DNA of 5,948 nucleotides from Pseudomonadota bacterium. GTDB lineage: Bacteria; Bdellovibrionota; JAFGOL01. The position numbers and the translations under genes were made by a program. The stretch is taken from positions 1 through 5,948 of the forward strand of contig JAPLFT010000222.1 in assembly GCA_026390535.1 (NCBI GenBank), written 5' to 3'. Below are positions 1-5,948 of this stretch, piece by piece (positions within the stretch are counted from its first letter, which is position 1; each line of letters opens with the position of its first letter). The notes under the pieces were generated by a model. The model saw only the letters and a list, made by a program, of their open reading frames with translations, was not told the DNA's origin and searched no databases.

Positions 1-914
1 ACAGATGTTTTATGGGAGCAGGGGTGTATTATCATTTTATACCGGCTGTGGTTAATCACATCGTATCAAGATCCGAGTTCTATACGGCATATACTCCGTA
101 TCAGCCGGAGATAAGTCAGGGAACTTTGCAATCGATATTTGAGTTCCAGACCATGATGTGCAGGATTACCGGCATGGATGTTTCCAACGCCTCTATGTAC
201 GATGGTGCAACTGCTCTGGCAGAGTCAGTGCTGGTCGCCTACAAGTACAAGAGAGAGAAGAAAAAATCCATAATCGTGCCCAATAACATTCATCCTGAAT
301 ATATAGAGGTGCTAAAGAATTACCTTACTCCTTTTGGAATAAAAATAGTTTTAGTATCCTGCGATAAAAATACCGGTGAAGTTGATGTTAATTCCATAAA
401 AAATAATTCAAATGATCTTTTGGCTGTAATAGTACAGTCTCCTAATTTTTACGGAATAATAGAATCCAATGCCTCAAAAATAGCAGCACTCACAAAGGAA
501 TTGGATGCTGTACCTATATCCCTTGTGATAGAGACAACAAGTCTTGGCATGTTCAAGTCTCCAAGGGAACTTGGTTTTGATATAGCGGTATTGGAGATTC
601 AGTCTCTAGGAAATCCTCCGGCATTCGGAGGTCCACACTGCGGTGTGATAGCGTCCACAAAGGATTATATAAGGAATCTTCCGGGAAGAATAATCGGTGA
701 AACAAAGGACGTAGATGGGAATCGTGCGTTTGTGCTTACACTCGCAACAAGGGAACAACATATAAGGAGAGAAAAGGCCACATCCAACATATGCAGTAAT
801 CAGGCACTGGTAGCTCTTAGGACAGCAGTATATCTCTCTGTTACCGGAGAGAACGGTTATAAGGAATTGGCGCGTACCAACTATAATCTTGCTCATTATG
901 CAAAGGATCAGCTA

Positions 915-917
915 TAA
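915..917 (+). other. Premature in-frame TAA stop within gcvPA
   Basis: The codon sits between CTA (Leu) and AAA (Lys) in a linker where family members carry a variable residue, in the stretch AHYAKDQL-stop-KTGAKIKY. One substitution from AAA, GAA, CAA, TTA, TCA, TAC or TAT would create it. It begins just before a run of six A (916-921). Frame and apparent alignment length are kept on both sides, which argues against an indel. TAA also ends gcvPB exactly where that family normally ends, so TAA appears to be an ordinary stop here. Confidence 0.85.
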
Positions 918-1124
918 AAAACAGGAGCAAAGATAAAATACACTGGGACTTTCTATAATGAATTTGTCGTCGAGTTATCTTCCAGTGTTGCCAGGGATAA
1001 ACTTTATAACGGACTTAGATCATCCGGATTCCTACCGGGATATAAAGTAGGTGACAAGGGATTATTGATAACAGTTACAGAGGTTCACAACAAGGCCTCT
1101 ATAGACGAATATCTGACTACAGGC

Positions 1125-1130
1125 AGGAGG
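1125..1130 (+). promoter_or_regulatory. Shine-Dalgarno site of gcvPB
   Basis: AGGAGG lies within the last codons of gcvPA, 8 bases before the TTG at 1139. A perfect core at ideal spacing supports this unusual start. The nearby ATG at 1132 is in another frame and too close to the site. Confidence 0.8.
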
Positions 1131-1138
1131 TATGCAAA

Positions 1139-2587
1139 TTGAGCAGTTTCAGTAATACAAAAGAACCGTTGATATTTGAGATATCCCAGAACGGAAGATC
1201 TAACAGCTATATAAGATCAGCTAGTGATGTTGAAAGTAAGATGCCTAATGGTTCTCTATTAAGGGAAAAAGTGGGACTTCCAAGTGTAAGCGAACTTCAG
1301 GCTGTACGTCATTATACAAGATTATCAAATCTAAATTTTGGTGTTGATACTGGATTTTATCCTCTGGGTTCATGTACGATGAAATACAATCCGAAGATAA
1401 ATGAGGATATGGCTAATTTGTGGGGATTTAATAATATACATCCTTATCAGGAAGAGGATGATGTTCAGGGTGCACTTCAACTCATGTACGAACTTGGAGA
1501 AGACTTAAAAGAAATAAGCGGTATGGCCGGTATCACTCTTATTCCGGCTGCCGGAGCACACGGTGAAAGCACTGGACTCAAGATAATAGATGCGTATCAC
1601 AAGGCACATGGCGGTTTTAGAAAAAAGATAATCATCCCCGACACCGCACACGGAACCAATCCTGCAAGTTCTTCCATATCGGGACATGATGTAATCTCTG
1701 TTGAGAGTAAGGGCGGGATACTAAGAAAACACGATGTTGAATCACTTATAGACGAAAACACAGCGGCGTTAATGGTTACAAACCCAAACACTCTTGGATT
1801 ATTTGAGAGTGATCTTGCCGAGCTTGCCCAGCTTCTTCATGCAAAAGGTGCGTTGCTATATTGTGACGGTGCCAATACAAACGCATGGATGGGTCAGGTA
1901 AAACTTGGTGATATGGGTGTGGATGTTATTCAATACAATCTTCATAAGACATTCGCTACTCCACACGGCGGTGGTGGTCCGGGTTCCGGTCCCGTCGTTG
2001 TGTCCTCAAAATTGGTACCGTATCTCCCTGTTCCTATAGTTGTTAAGGAAGGCACAAAGTATAGATTAAAATATGATCTCAAGGATTCCATAGGAAGGAT
2101 AAAGGGCTATTACGGGAACTTCCTCGTATATGTTAAGGCATATACATATCTTCTTATGCTTGGGCGTGAAGGCGTTAAAAAAGTATCGGACATGGCGGTA
2201 TTGAACGCTAACTATATAAAGGCACGTCTTAGAGGCTATTACGATATTCCTTTTGAAGGCGATAATATGCATGAGGTTGTATTGTCGGATAAGATACAGA
2301 ATGAATACGGCGTTAAAACAATGGATATAGCAAAAAGACTTATGGATTACGGAATGCATCCACCGACGGTATATTTTCCATTGGTAGTACATGGGGCGAT
2401 AATGATAGAACCGACGGAAACGGAATCTATAGAGGAATTGGATAAATTCTGCGACATCATGATAAAGATAGCAGACGAGGCTAAGAACAATACCCAGGTG
2501 CTTTTGAATGCTCCCCACAGCACTCCTGTAAGAAGGTGTGACGAGGTTGGGGCGGCAAAGAATCCGGTGGTTTGCTTAAAAGATTAA
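1139..2587 (+). CDS. gcvPB: Glycine dehydrogenase (decarboxylating) subunit 2
   Basis: This is the PLP-bearing beta subunit of the split glycine cleavage P-protein. It forms an alpha2-beta2 enzyme with GcvPA and works with the H-, T- and L-proteins in the cytoplasm, feeding one-carbon units to tetrahydrofolate. The 482 residues are normal for the family. Visible landmarks are GSCTMKYNPK (77-86), the IPAAGAHGE segment near 135-143, PDTAHGTNPAS near 167-177, TNPNTLGLFE (214-223), and the cofactor lysine in QYNLHKTFATPHGGGGPG (K270). The end, NAPHSTPVRR and AAKNPVV, is also typical. The TTG start is chosen because AGGAGG precedes it by 8 bases, and because it overlaps the gcvPA stop as TTGA, the usual layout for translational coupling. 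The premature stop in gcvPA would remove this coupling, though the strong ribosome site may still load ribosomes. The gene looks intact. It converges with the next gene, 28 bp away, with no clear terminator between them. Confidence 0.97.
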   Translation: MSSFSNTKEPLIFEISQNGRSNSYIRSASDVESKMPNGSLLREKVGLPSVSELQAVRHYTRLSNLNFGVDTGFYPLGSCTMKYNPKINEDMANLWGFNNIHPYQEEDDVQGALQLMYELGEDLKEISGMAGITLIPAAGAHGESTGLKIIDAYHKAHGGFRKKIIIPDTAHGTNPASSSISGHDVISVESKGGILRKHDVESLIDENTAALMVTNPNTLGLFESDLAELAQLLHAKGALLYCDGANTNAWMGQVKLGDMGVDVIQYNLHKTFATPHGGGGPGSGPVVVSSKLVPYLPVPIVVKEGTKYRLKYDLKDSIGRIKGYYGNFLVYVKAYTYLLMLGREGVKKVSDMAVLNANYIKARLRGYYDIPFEGDNMHEVVLSDKIQNEYGVKTMDIAKRLMDYGMHPPTVYFPLVVHGAIMIEPTETESIEELDKFCDIMIKIADEAKNNTQVLLNAPHSTPVRRCDEVGAAKNPVVCLKD

Positions 2588-2615
2588 ATTACTGACAAAT
2601 GGACTTGTGAGGGGG

Positions 2616-3320
2616 CTAATCCTTAAGGGTTTTGTTATAGTATTTATTTGCTACGTCCTGGATCTCTATACAAATTTTATTGTTTTCAATAAAATCCAAA
2701 ATCCTTTCAACATATGTACGGTATTGAGTATCACATTTACTTTCAAAAAAGGCTTCCCAAGCCATTAAATAACCATAATTATTTATATAGAAATTGTAAA
2801 CATAAGGCTTAGTCTTTTTCAGATTATCTTGATCCATGAATAACTCATTCTCAGGCCAATCTTCATCGGGATGATTCTTATAATAATTTGTGTAAAGATC
2901 GGTTTGTTTGAATGCATATATGTTATTCTCAATATCCGGGAATCTTGAAACAACGGTCCTGTTAGTATCTACTAATATAATATATGGGAACATGGATAAC
3001 CCTGCCCTTACATCGTACCATTCGTGCTGTATAGCGTCAGAACTCTTAACTTCTTTCAATGAATGTAATCCATCATAACCGCTATCTATCGTTATGTAGA
3101 AGATACTTACTCTAGAGTAATCTATCATTTTCTCAGACAAAATCTTTCTTAAAGCTTTGCACGGCAAACAACTGCTTGAAGATACGATGAGCACCCCTTT
3201 TTTCCCAGAGGGTACTAGTTTAACTACATCTTTGTATGTTAGACCAAAACCGTTAACGTCACTAATTTGTGAATATAAGCCAAATGAAAAAAATAAATTT
3301 ATCAAAAATAAGTATATCAT
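2616..3320 (-). CDS. Exported thioredoxin-fold protein with a CLPC motif
   Basis: A 234-residue protein, probably acting in the periplasm or envelope. Residues 1-17 are hydrophobic (MIYLFLINLFFSFGLYS), read as a short signal peptide with possible cleavage before Q18; its n-region has no Lys or Arg. A thioredoxin-like core follows: strand VLIVSSSS (43-50), the redox motif CLPC (51-54) at the start of a helix (KALRKIL), strand VSIFYITID (71-79), then MFPYIILVD (110-118) with P112 placed like the cis-proline of the fold. The Trp usual before the first Cys is replaced by Ser. Residues from about 135 to 234 form a Tyr/Asn-rich extension I do not recognise; it has further Cys at 196 and 217. The ATG lies one base after the TAG of the receiver-domain gene, so the two are almost surely one transcript and may act together. 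Oxidase, reductase or disulfide-transfer activity cannot be separated from sequence alone. Confidence 0.8.
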   Translation of the reverse strand: MIYLFLINLFFSFGLYSQISDVNGFGLTYKDVVKLVPSGKKGVLIVSSSSCLPCKALRKILSEKMIDYSRVSIFYITIDSGYDGLHSLKEVKSSDAIQHEWYDVRAGLSMFPYIILVDTNRTVVSRFPDIENNIYAFKQTDLYTNYYKNHPDEDWPENELFMDQDNLKKTKPYVYNFYINNYGYLMAWEAFFESKCDTQYRTYVERILDFIENNKICIEIQDVANKYYNKTLKD

Positions 3321-3321
3321 T

Positions 3322-4896
3322 CTATATGATCCCTTCTCCTGTATAGTGTTGTATGGCTTTTTTTATTATTTCATTGAGCTTGACAGGTTTACTTACACAT
3401 CCGTCATATCCTATTCTGTATAACTCAACGGGATCTTTACCCCAGGCAGAAAGATCAATAATTAATGAATTAATTCCCTCCTCCCGAATTTTGCTAGTAA
3501 ATGTATAACCATCCATGTGCGGTAGGGGCATACTTCTATCTGTGAAGATGATGTCATAGTGTTTGCTCTTTGCGAATGACAATGCTTCTTCTGCCGTTTC
3601 AACCAAGTCTACTTCTATGCCTAGAGGTTTAAGATACTTATTAATACTCGCGAGATAAAGTGTGCGTTGTATATGTTCATCTTCTATAACTAGGACCCGG
3701 CGTCCCTTAATATTAATAGTTTCATCTGGTATTACGTCATCCAGAAAGAATTTTCCTTTATTATAAGGTCGTCTGGTAGATGCTTTTACTGTCGCTGTTT
3801 GGATCTCAGCCGTGGGGCGTGGTATTTTTGGAAGTTCACCTATATCATTCATTATCTGTTCTGCCTCAGACACCAGCTTGGCTACACGGGGATCTGAACT
3901 GCCCTTAAACTGCAATATGTGTTTTTGAATATCACTTGATATATCTCCTTTCATCAGATCATAATTTTTACGTATCCCTTTAACATTCTTACCAGAGATA
4001 TCGAATGTTGGATGTTCCATGTAATATTTATCTTCAGGCATATGATGAACATCATGCCAGTGTCGCCATTTTTTGATATTATTTTCGAAGTCTTCAACCG
4101 TTATTTTCTTTTGCGCAGCTACGCTTTTTTTAGTGATTGGCGTCATAACAGATTTGTTCTCAAGAGACATAATAGGATTGTTGTAATATTTATTATTGAT
4201 CACGGGTAATCCACCCTCAGCAACCCTAACAACATTACCGTTGACCTCCCTCATCATATTAGTCGGTACGGTCACGGGTTTTACAACAGGCATTTCTGGG
4301 CAGATATAAGCTAGCGGGTATTGCACAAAATCGGATAAATAATACATGCATTTATCCAATAGCGTCGGCTGTGCGTCTTTTTTCTCCCAGGCCTCAACGG
4401 ATATAAATATATTTTTATAAGGAACACGGTGAAGTAATTCAAGAAGTTCTGGGAAATTTTTATCAGATTTTGCCAACTGCCATCTGGTATTATACTCCAC
4501 GCCGAAGATATGAAATATACTATAAAATATTTTATTAGCCTCCGGACTGTAATATATATTTTTATTATCGGACATCCACTCTTTATATCTTGTTACTAAT
4601 ATTTCCTGTTCAAGTTTATCTTTTTCCTGAGCGGTTATCTTATCTATATCGGTGCCGTTATTTTCAATTATTATCGGATTGGATTTAAGAAAGGAGCTGA
4701 ACGGCGTTATAATTTTTGTCTCGGATATTCCTTTTGCAGCAAGTACCGCCAGGGATATTACCAATTCTTCCGAGTTGTTTGTAGTTGCGGCGATCTTTAT
4801 AAGATCATCGGTGGATAAGGAACGTTTTGTATCCTGCCCGGATAAATTTGGACAAGATAAAATGATCGTTAAAAACATGAGACAGATAGTATTCAC
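3322..4896 (-). CDS. Protein with N-terminal export signal or membrane anchor and C-terminal response-regulator receiver domain
   Basis: About 524 residues. The C-terminal part (about 399-515) is a complete receiver domain: RRVLVIEDE with acidic residues E405, D406 and E407, phospho-acceptor D453 in DIIFTDRSMP, the switch Ser S483 in IIDLSAW, and K503 in GCVSKPV. No DNA-binding or enzymatic output domain follows. The N-terminus (MNTICLMFLTIILSCPNLSG) looks like a signal peptide, a weak lipobox (ILSC, Cys15) or a short anchor, which is odd for a domain phosphorylated in the cytoplasm. Residues about 20-395 are unrecognised: a helical start, a Pro/Asn-rich stretch (about 203-260), and an aromatic and His-rich patch KWRHWHDVHHMPEDKYY (276-292). 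I choose GTG 4896 because GGGGAG lies 8 bases upstream; the TTG at 4902 would leave only 2 bases and add two residues. The gene is the first of a two-gene unit with the thioredoxin-fold gene. REC identity is firm; role and location are not. Confidence 0.85.
   Translation of the reverse strand: MNTICLMFLTIILSCPNLSGQDTKRSLSTDDLIKIAATTNNSEELVISLAVLAAKGISETKIITPFSSFLKSNPIIIENNGTDIDKITAQEKDKLEQEILVTRYKEWMSDNKNIYYSPEANKIFYSIFHIFGVEYNTRWQLAKSDKNFPELLELLHRVPYKNIFISVEAWEKKDAQPTLLDKCMYYLSDFVQYPLAYICPEMPVVKPVTVPTNMMREVNGNVVRVAEGGLPVINNKYYNNPIMSLENKSVMTPITKKSVAAQKKITVEDFENNIKKWRHWHDVHHMPEDKYYMEHPTFDISGKNVKGIRKNYDLMKGDISSDIQKHILQFKGSSDPRVAKLVSEAEQIMNDIGELPKIPRPTAEIQTATVKASTRRPYNKGKFFLDDVIPDETINIKGRRVLVIEDEHIQRTLYLASINKYLKPLGIEVDLVETAEEALSFAKSKHYDIIFTDRSMPLPHMDGYTFTSKIREEGINSLIIDLSAWGKDPVELYRIGYDGCVSKPVKLNEIIKKAIQHYTGEGII
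3331..3340 (-). promoter_or_regulatory. Shine-Dalgarno region of the thioredoxin-fold gene
   Basis: AGGAGAAGGG on the minus strand lies inside the 3' end of the receiver-domain gene. Its GGG ends 10 bases before the ATG at 3320, and the AGGAG core ends 15 bases before it. In-frame codons back to the first upstream stop contain no other usual start, so the ATG stands although the spacing is long. Confidence 0.5.
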
Positions 4897-4904
4897 GATC
4901 AAAA

Positions 4905-4913
4905 CTCCCCTCT
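4905..4913 (-). promoter_or_regulatory. Shine-Dalgarno site that decides the start of the receiver-domain gene
   Basis: The minus strand reads AGAGGGGAG here. The core is 8 bases from GTG 4896 but only 2 bases from TTG 4902, so the GTG is favoured as the initiator. An in-frame TAG at 4912-4914 rules out any longer N-terminus. Confidence 0.7.
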
Positions 4914-4983
4914 AATAAGGCAAAACCTTTTTATCAATTGTATATGTATTCTGCAATATCTATGCCGCACACAATAACCAATA

Positions 4984-5009
4984 ATTATAGGGTGTTATGC
5001 GATTGACAA
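4984..5009 (-). promoter_or_regulatory. Possible sigma-70-type promoter for the receiver-domain/thioredoxin-fold pair
   Basis: On the minus strand a consensus TATAAT (4984-4989) lies about 88 bases upstream of the GTG start. A TTGTCA (5004-5009) resembles a -35 box, but the 14-base spacer is short of the usual 17, so only the -10 is convincing. It sits in the one sizeable gap of the minus cluster (4915-5052, AT-rich, no ORF or RNA gene seen). This suggests that the downstream pair can be transcribed separately from the TPR and Gln-rich genes. Confidence 0.35.
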
Positions 5010-5052
5010 AGTGTGCTTTTGAATAAAGAATAAACAGGTTACTGTCTATATT

Positions 5053-5451
5053 CTATTCATCATCTGTTTCTGTCCGTTCCGTCTGCAGATTATTCAAAGC
5101 ATCGATTACTTTCTTTTTTATCTTTTTATCGGATGATCTCAATAAGGTTTGTGCCTTCTTTAGATATTCAATGGCTAGTTCCTTATTGAAATGCTCCAAT
5201 GATACACCGGTCGTGTAATATTCCTCCCCCTTTTCTTTTAGTTTTGTGAGAAGCTCCTTACTCTTTTTATTGCTTGCATATAGTGTCAGGGAATTTTCCG
5301 TGTACTCCATAGCTTTCTCATAATTTTGTTTATTATACTCGGAGATAGCCTGCTTATAAGCCGTATAAGATTTATATTTTGCGATATCTTTTGGGTCCGC
5401 TGCATAAATATTGAATGATAGAGATATTGTGATTAATATGTGCCAGAACAT
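5053..5451 (-). CDS. Small exported TPR-like repeat protein
   Basis: A 132-residue protein. Residues 1-17 (MFWHILITISLSFNIYA) form a short hydrophobic signal peptide with likely cleavage after IYA, leaving a mature protein that starts ADPKD; the n-region has a His but no Lys or Arg. The mature part is mostly charged amphipathic helix and fits two tetratricopeptide-type helix pairs: AYKQAISEYNKQNYEKAMEY (about 31-50), and EEYYTTGVSLEHFNKELAIE (about 76-95) followed by YLKKAQTLL. TPR units act as protein-docking scaffolds, so a structural or adaptor role outside the cytoplasm is the reasonable inference; no partner can be named. The ATG lies 6 bp after the TAA of the Gln-rich gene and in the same frame. 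Its likely ribosome site is the AGG of that gene's last codon, 9 bases upstream, so the two genes are surely co-transcribed. The C-terminal tail is acidic (TETDDE). Confidence 0.75.
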   Translation of the reverse strand: MFWHILITISLSFNIYAADPKDIAKYKSYTAYKQAISEYNKQNYEKAMEYTENSLTLYASNKKSKELLTKLKEKGEEYYTTGVSLEHFNKELAIEYLKKAQTLLRSSDKKIKKKVIDALNNLQTERTETDDE

Positions 5452-5457
5452 CTTTAA

Positions 5458-5948
5458 TTACCTATAAACCTGGGGATATGGATATCGTGTCGGAGCTCTT
5501 TGATTATCTTCCTGCTGTGATTGATCTATAAGCTGTTGTTGTTGCTGCTGCTGTTGTTGCTGCAGTTGCAATAATTGCAACTGTTGCCGCTGCAGTCCTT
5601 GTTCTTGTCCCTGTTCTTGCCCCTGACCTTGATCCTGCACCTGTTCCTGAACCTGTCCTTGTCCCTGATTTTGAACAGAACCGTCATCTGTTTGAGGAGT
5701 AAGGACTCTTGCTCGCATTTCAGGTTGTTCTATAGGCTGGGCGGGGACAGTAGGTTCAGTTTTTAATCTCTCCAGATAATTCATATCATCCCTGAGTGAT
5801 TCATCTGAACGAGGATTCTCCGTATTATTTTCGTTGGGAGCCTGTACTCCCTGTTGTCCATCATTTTTCATTCTTTCCCGGGTTTCTCGTATCTGATAAA
5901 GGGCTCTCCTGAACTCATATTTGTTGAACATCTCCAGAACTTTTGGAC
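5458..5948 (-). CDS. Glutamine-rich low-complexity protein, N-terminus outside the window
   Basis: I do not recognise this family. From the first in-window ATG (5931) 157 residues are visible, but the frame is open to the right edge (PKVLE precedes that Met), and GGAG directly abuts the ATG with no room for initiation, so the real start is probably beyond the window. The visible part has a charged helical start (YEFRRALYQIRETRERMKND, 5-24), then a hydrophilic, probably disordered Asn/Pro/Asp/Glu segment (25-85). A Gln-rich zone follows (87-140): Gln alternating with Gly, Val, Glu or Asp, then a Gln/Leu block, then ten consecutive Gln (124-133). The tail is short and Pro/Tyr-rich (APTRYPYPQVYR). 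No signal peptide or membrane segment is visible. Glutamine-rich tracts often support self-association or flexible linking, but no function is claimed. The next gene follows in the same frame after TAA and two codons. Confidence 0.65.
   Translation of the reverse strand, partial: PKVLEMFNKYEFRRALYQIRETRERMKNDGQQGVQAPNENNTENPRSDESLRDDMNYLERLKTEPTVPAQPIEQPEMRARVLTPQTDDGSVQNQGQGQVQEQVQDQGQGQEQGQEQGLQRQQLQLLQLQQQQQQQQQQLIDQSQQEDNQRAPTRYPYPQVYR
5512..5673 (-). repeat. Low-complexity CAG/CAA (Gln) repeat tract
   Basis: This is the coding tract of the Gln-rich zone. Bases 5596-5673 repeat a loose hexamer coding for Gln plus one variable residue (Gly, Val, Glu or Asp). Bases 5533-5562 code for ten Gln in a row with CAG and CAA mixed rather than one pure triplet. 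Mixed codons suggest that the protein sequence is what is kept, while the tract stays a likely site of length variation. Confidence 0.85.
5563..5583. repeat. Perfect 21-base inverted repeat inside the Gln-rich gene
   Basis: The arms at 5563-5572 (CAGTTGCAAT) and 5574-5583 (ATTGCAACTG) are exact reverse complements around one central base. The site codes for the symmetric peptide LQLLQLQ, because Gln codons CAG and CAA are the complements of Leu codons CTG and TTG. It could form a cruciform, or bind a dimeric protein, but may simply follow from the Gln/Leu alternation. Confidence 0.7.

Larger units (their letters stand above)
1..1142 (+). pseudogene. gcvPA: Glycine dehydrogenase (decarboxylating) subunit 1, 5'-truncated by the window and interrupted by an in-frame stop
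   Basis: This is the alpha subunit of the split P-protein of the glycine cleavage system. With GcvPB it decarboxylates glycine on PLP and passes the aminomethyl group to the lipoyl H-protein in the cytoplasm. Family motifs are clear: GAGVYYHFIP, SRSEFYTAYTPYQPEISQGT, ASMYDGATA, GNPPAFGGPHCG and TREQHIRREKATSNICSNQ. The reading frame is open to the left edge (RCF precedes the first ATG at 12), and family members begin roughly 60 residues earlier, so ATG 12 is not the real start. A TAA at 915-917 stops the frame after KDQL. The next 74 codons (918-1139) stay in frame and match the family C-terminus (FYNEFVVEL, then TEVHNKASIDEYL), ending at TGA 1140-1142. No frameshift is needed. The stop is either a recent nonsense mutation or a base error; the rest is well preserved. 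No in-frame ATG or GTG would restart the tail. Identity is near certain, functional state is not. Confidence 0.93.

Noticed and set aside
12..14. ATG at 12 as the start of gcvPA
   Set aside because: The frame is open to the left edge, and GAGVYYHFIP is an internal family motif some 60 residues into normal GcvPA, so the gene is cut by the window.
915..917. TAA reassigned to a sense codon in this organism
   Set aside because: gcvPB ends with TAA exactly where its family ends, and no bacterial code with TAA as sense is known to me. A mutation or base error is simpler.
2066..2518. 150-codon open frame on the minus strand across gcvPB
   Set aside because: It lies wholly within the well-conserved gcvPB and its Tyr/His/Ile-rich composition matches no protein type. 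It is a shadow frame.
2588..2640. Bidirectional terminator between the convergent gcvPB and thioredoxin-fold genes
   Set aside because: Only a loopless CCTTAAGG palindrome inside the last codons of the minus gene and a 4-bp ACAA/TTGT pairing are seen, with no proper T-run.
4917..4932. AAGG-caaaa-CCTT hairpin followed by T-rich sequence
   Set aside because: Four base pairs only. It would point as a plus-strand terminator where no plus-strand gene ends, and it does not cover the ribosome site of the minus gene.
5003..5031. Plus-strand promoter with consensus TTGACA at 5003-5008
   Set aside because: No good -10 box at 16-18 bases, and no plus-strand gene downstream. It overlaps the minus-strand TTGTCA.
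5032..5047. Terminator hairpin after the TPR gene (minus strand, AGACAG-taac-CTGTTT)
   Set aside because: The stem is six pairs including a G-U, with an interrupted T-rich tail. Too weak to call, though it sits in the right place.
5512..5673. CRISPR array or tandem satellite
   Set aside because: The repetition is in-frame codon repetition coding for Gln-rich protein, without constant repeats and unique spacers.
5575..5766. Leu/Ser-rich open frame on the plus strand
   Set aside because: It is the antisense image of the Gln repeat (CAG and CAA read as CTG and TTG), with no ribosome site.

Overview
The window joins a housekeeping locus to an accessory gene cluster. The plus strand (1-2587) carries the two-gene form of the glycine cleavage P-protein, gcvPA followed by gcvPB. 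The minus strand (2616-5948) carries four genes that I cannot place in a named system. The split P-protein, the low-to-moderate GC (judged by eye), the frequent ATA, AGA and AGG codons, and the TTG and GTG starts behind strong Shine-Dalgarno sites all indicate a bacterium. Spirochaete, Elusimicrobia-like, Deferribacterota or Firmicutes-type lineages would fit, but the sequence does not settle the phylum.

Region 1 (1-2587, plus): gcvPA enters from the left edge already well into the coding sequence. It is interrupted by one in-frame TAA at 915-917. After that stop, 74 more codons of recognisable family sequence continue in the same frame to the expected stop, which overlaps the TTG start of gcvPB. 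gcvPB is intact and keeps its PLP-binding lysine. The P-protein needs both subunits, so the glycine cleavage reaction is probably impaired unless the stop is a sequencing error or is read through.

Region 2 (2616-4896, minus): a compact two-gene unit. The first gene codes for a protein of about 524 residues with an N-terminal export-type hydrophobic segment, a long middle region I do not recognise, and a complete phosphorylatable receiver (REC) domain at the C-terminus. One base after its stop begins a thioredoxin-fold protein with a CLPC motif and a signal peptide. A plausible promoter for this unit lies in the 150-bp gap upstream (4915-5052).

Region 3 (5053-5948, minus): a glutamine-rich, low-complexity protein that runs in from the right edge, followed 6 bp later and in the same frame by a small exported TPR-like protein.

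All four minus-strand genes are co-oriented, and three carry short N-terminal hydrophobic segments without basic residues. An envelope-associated module is a reasonable inference, but no function can be assigned. The most notable points are the nonsense codon in gcvPA and the receiver domain behind an export signal.
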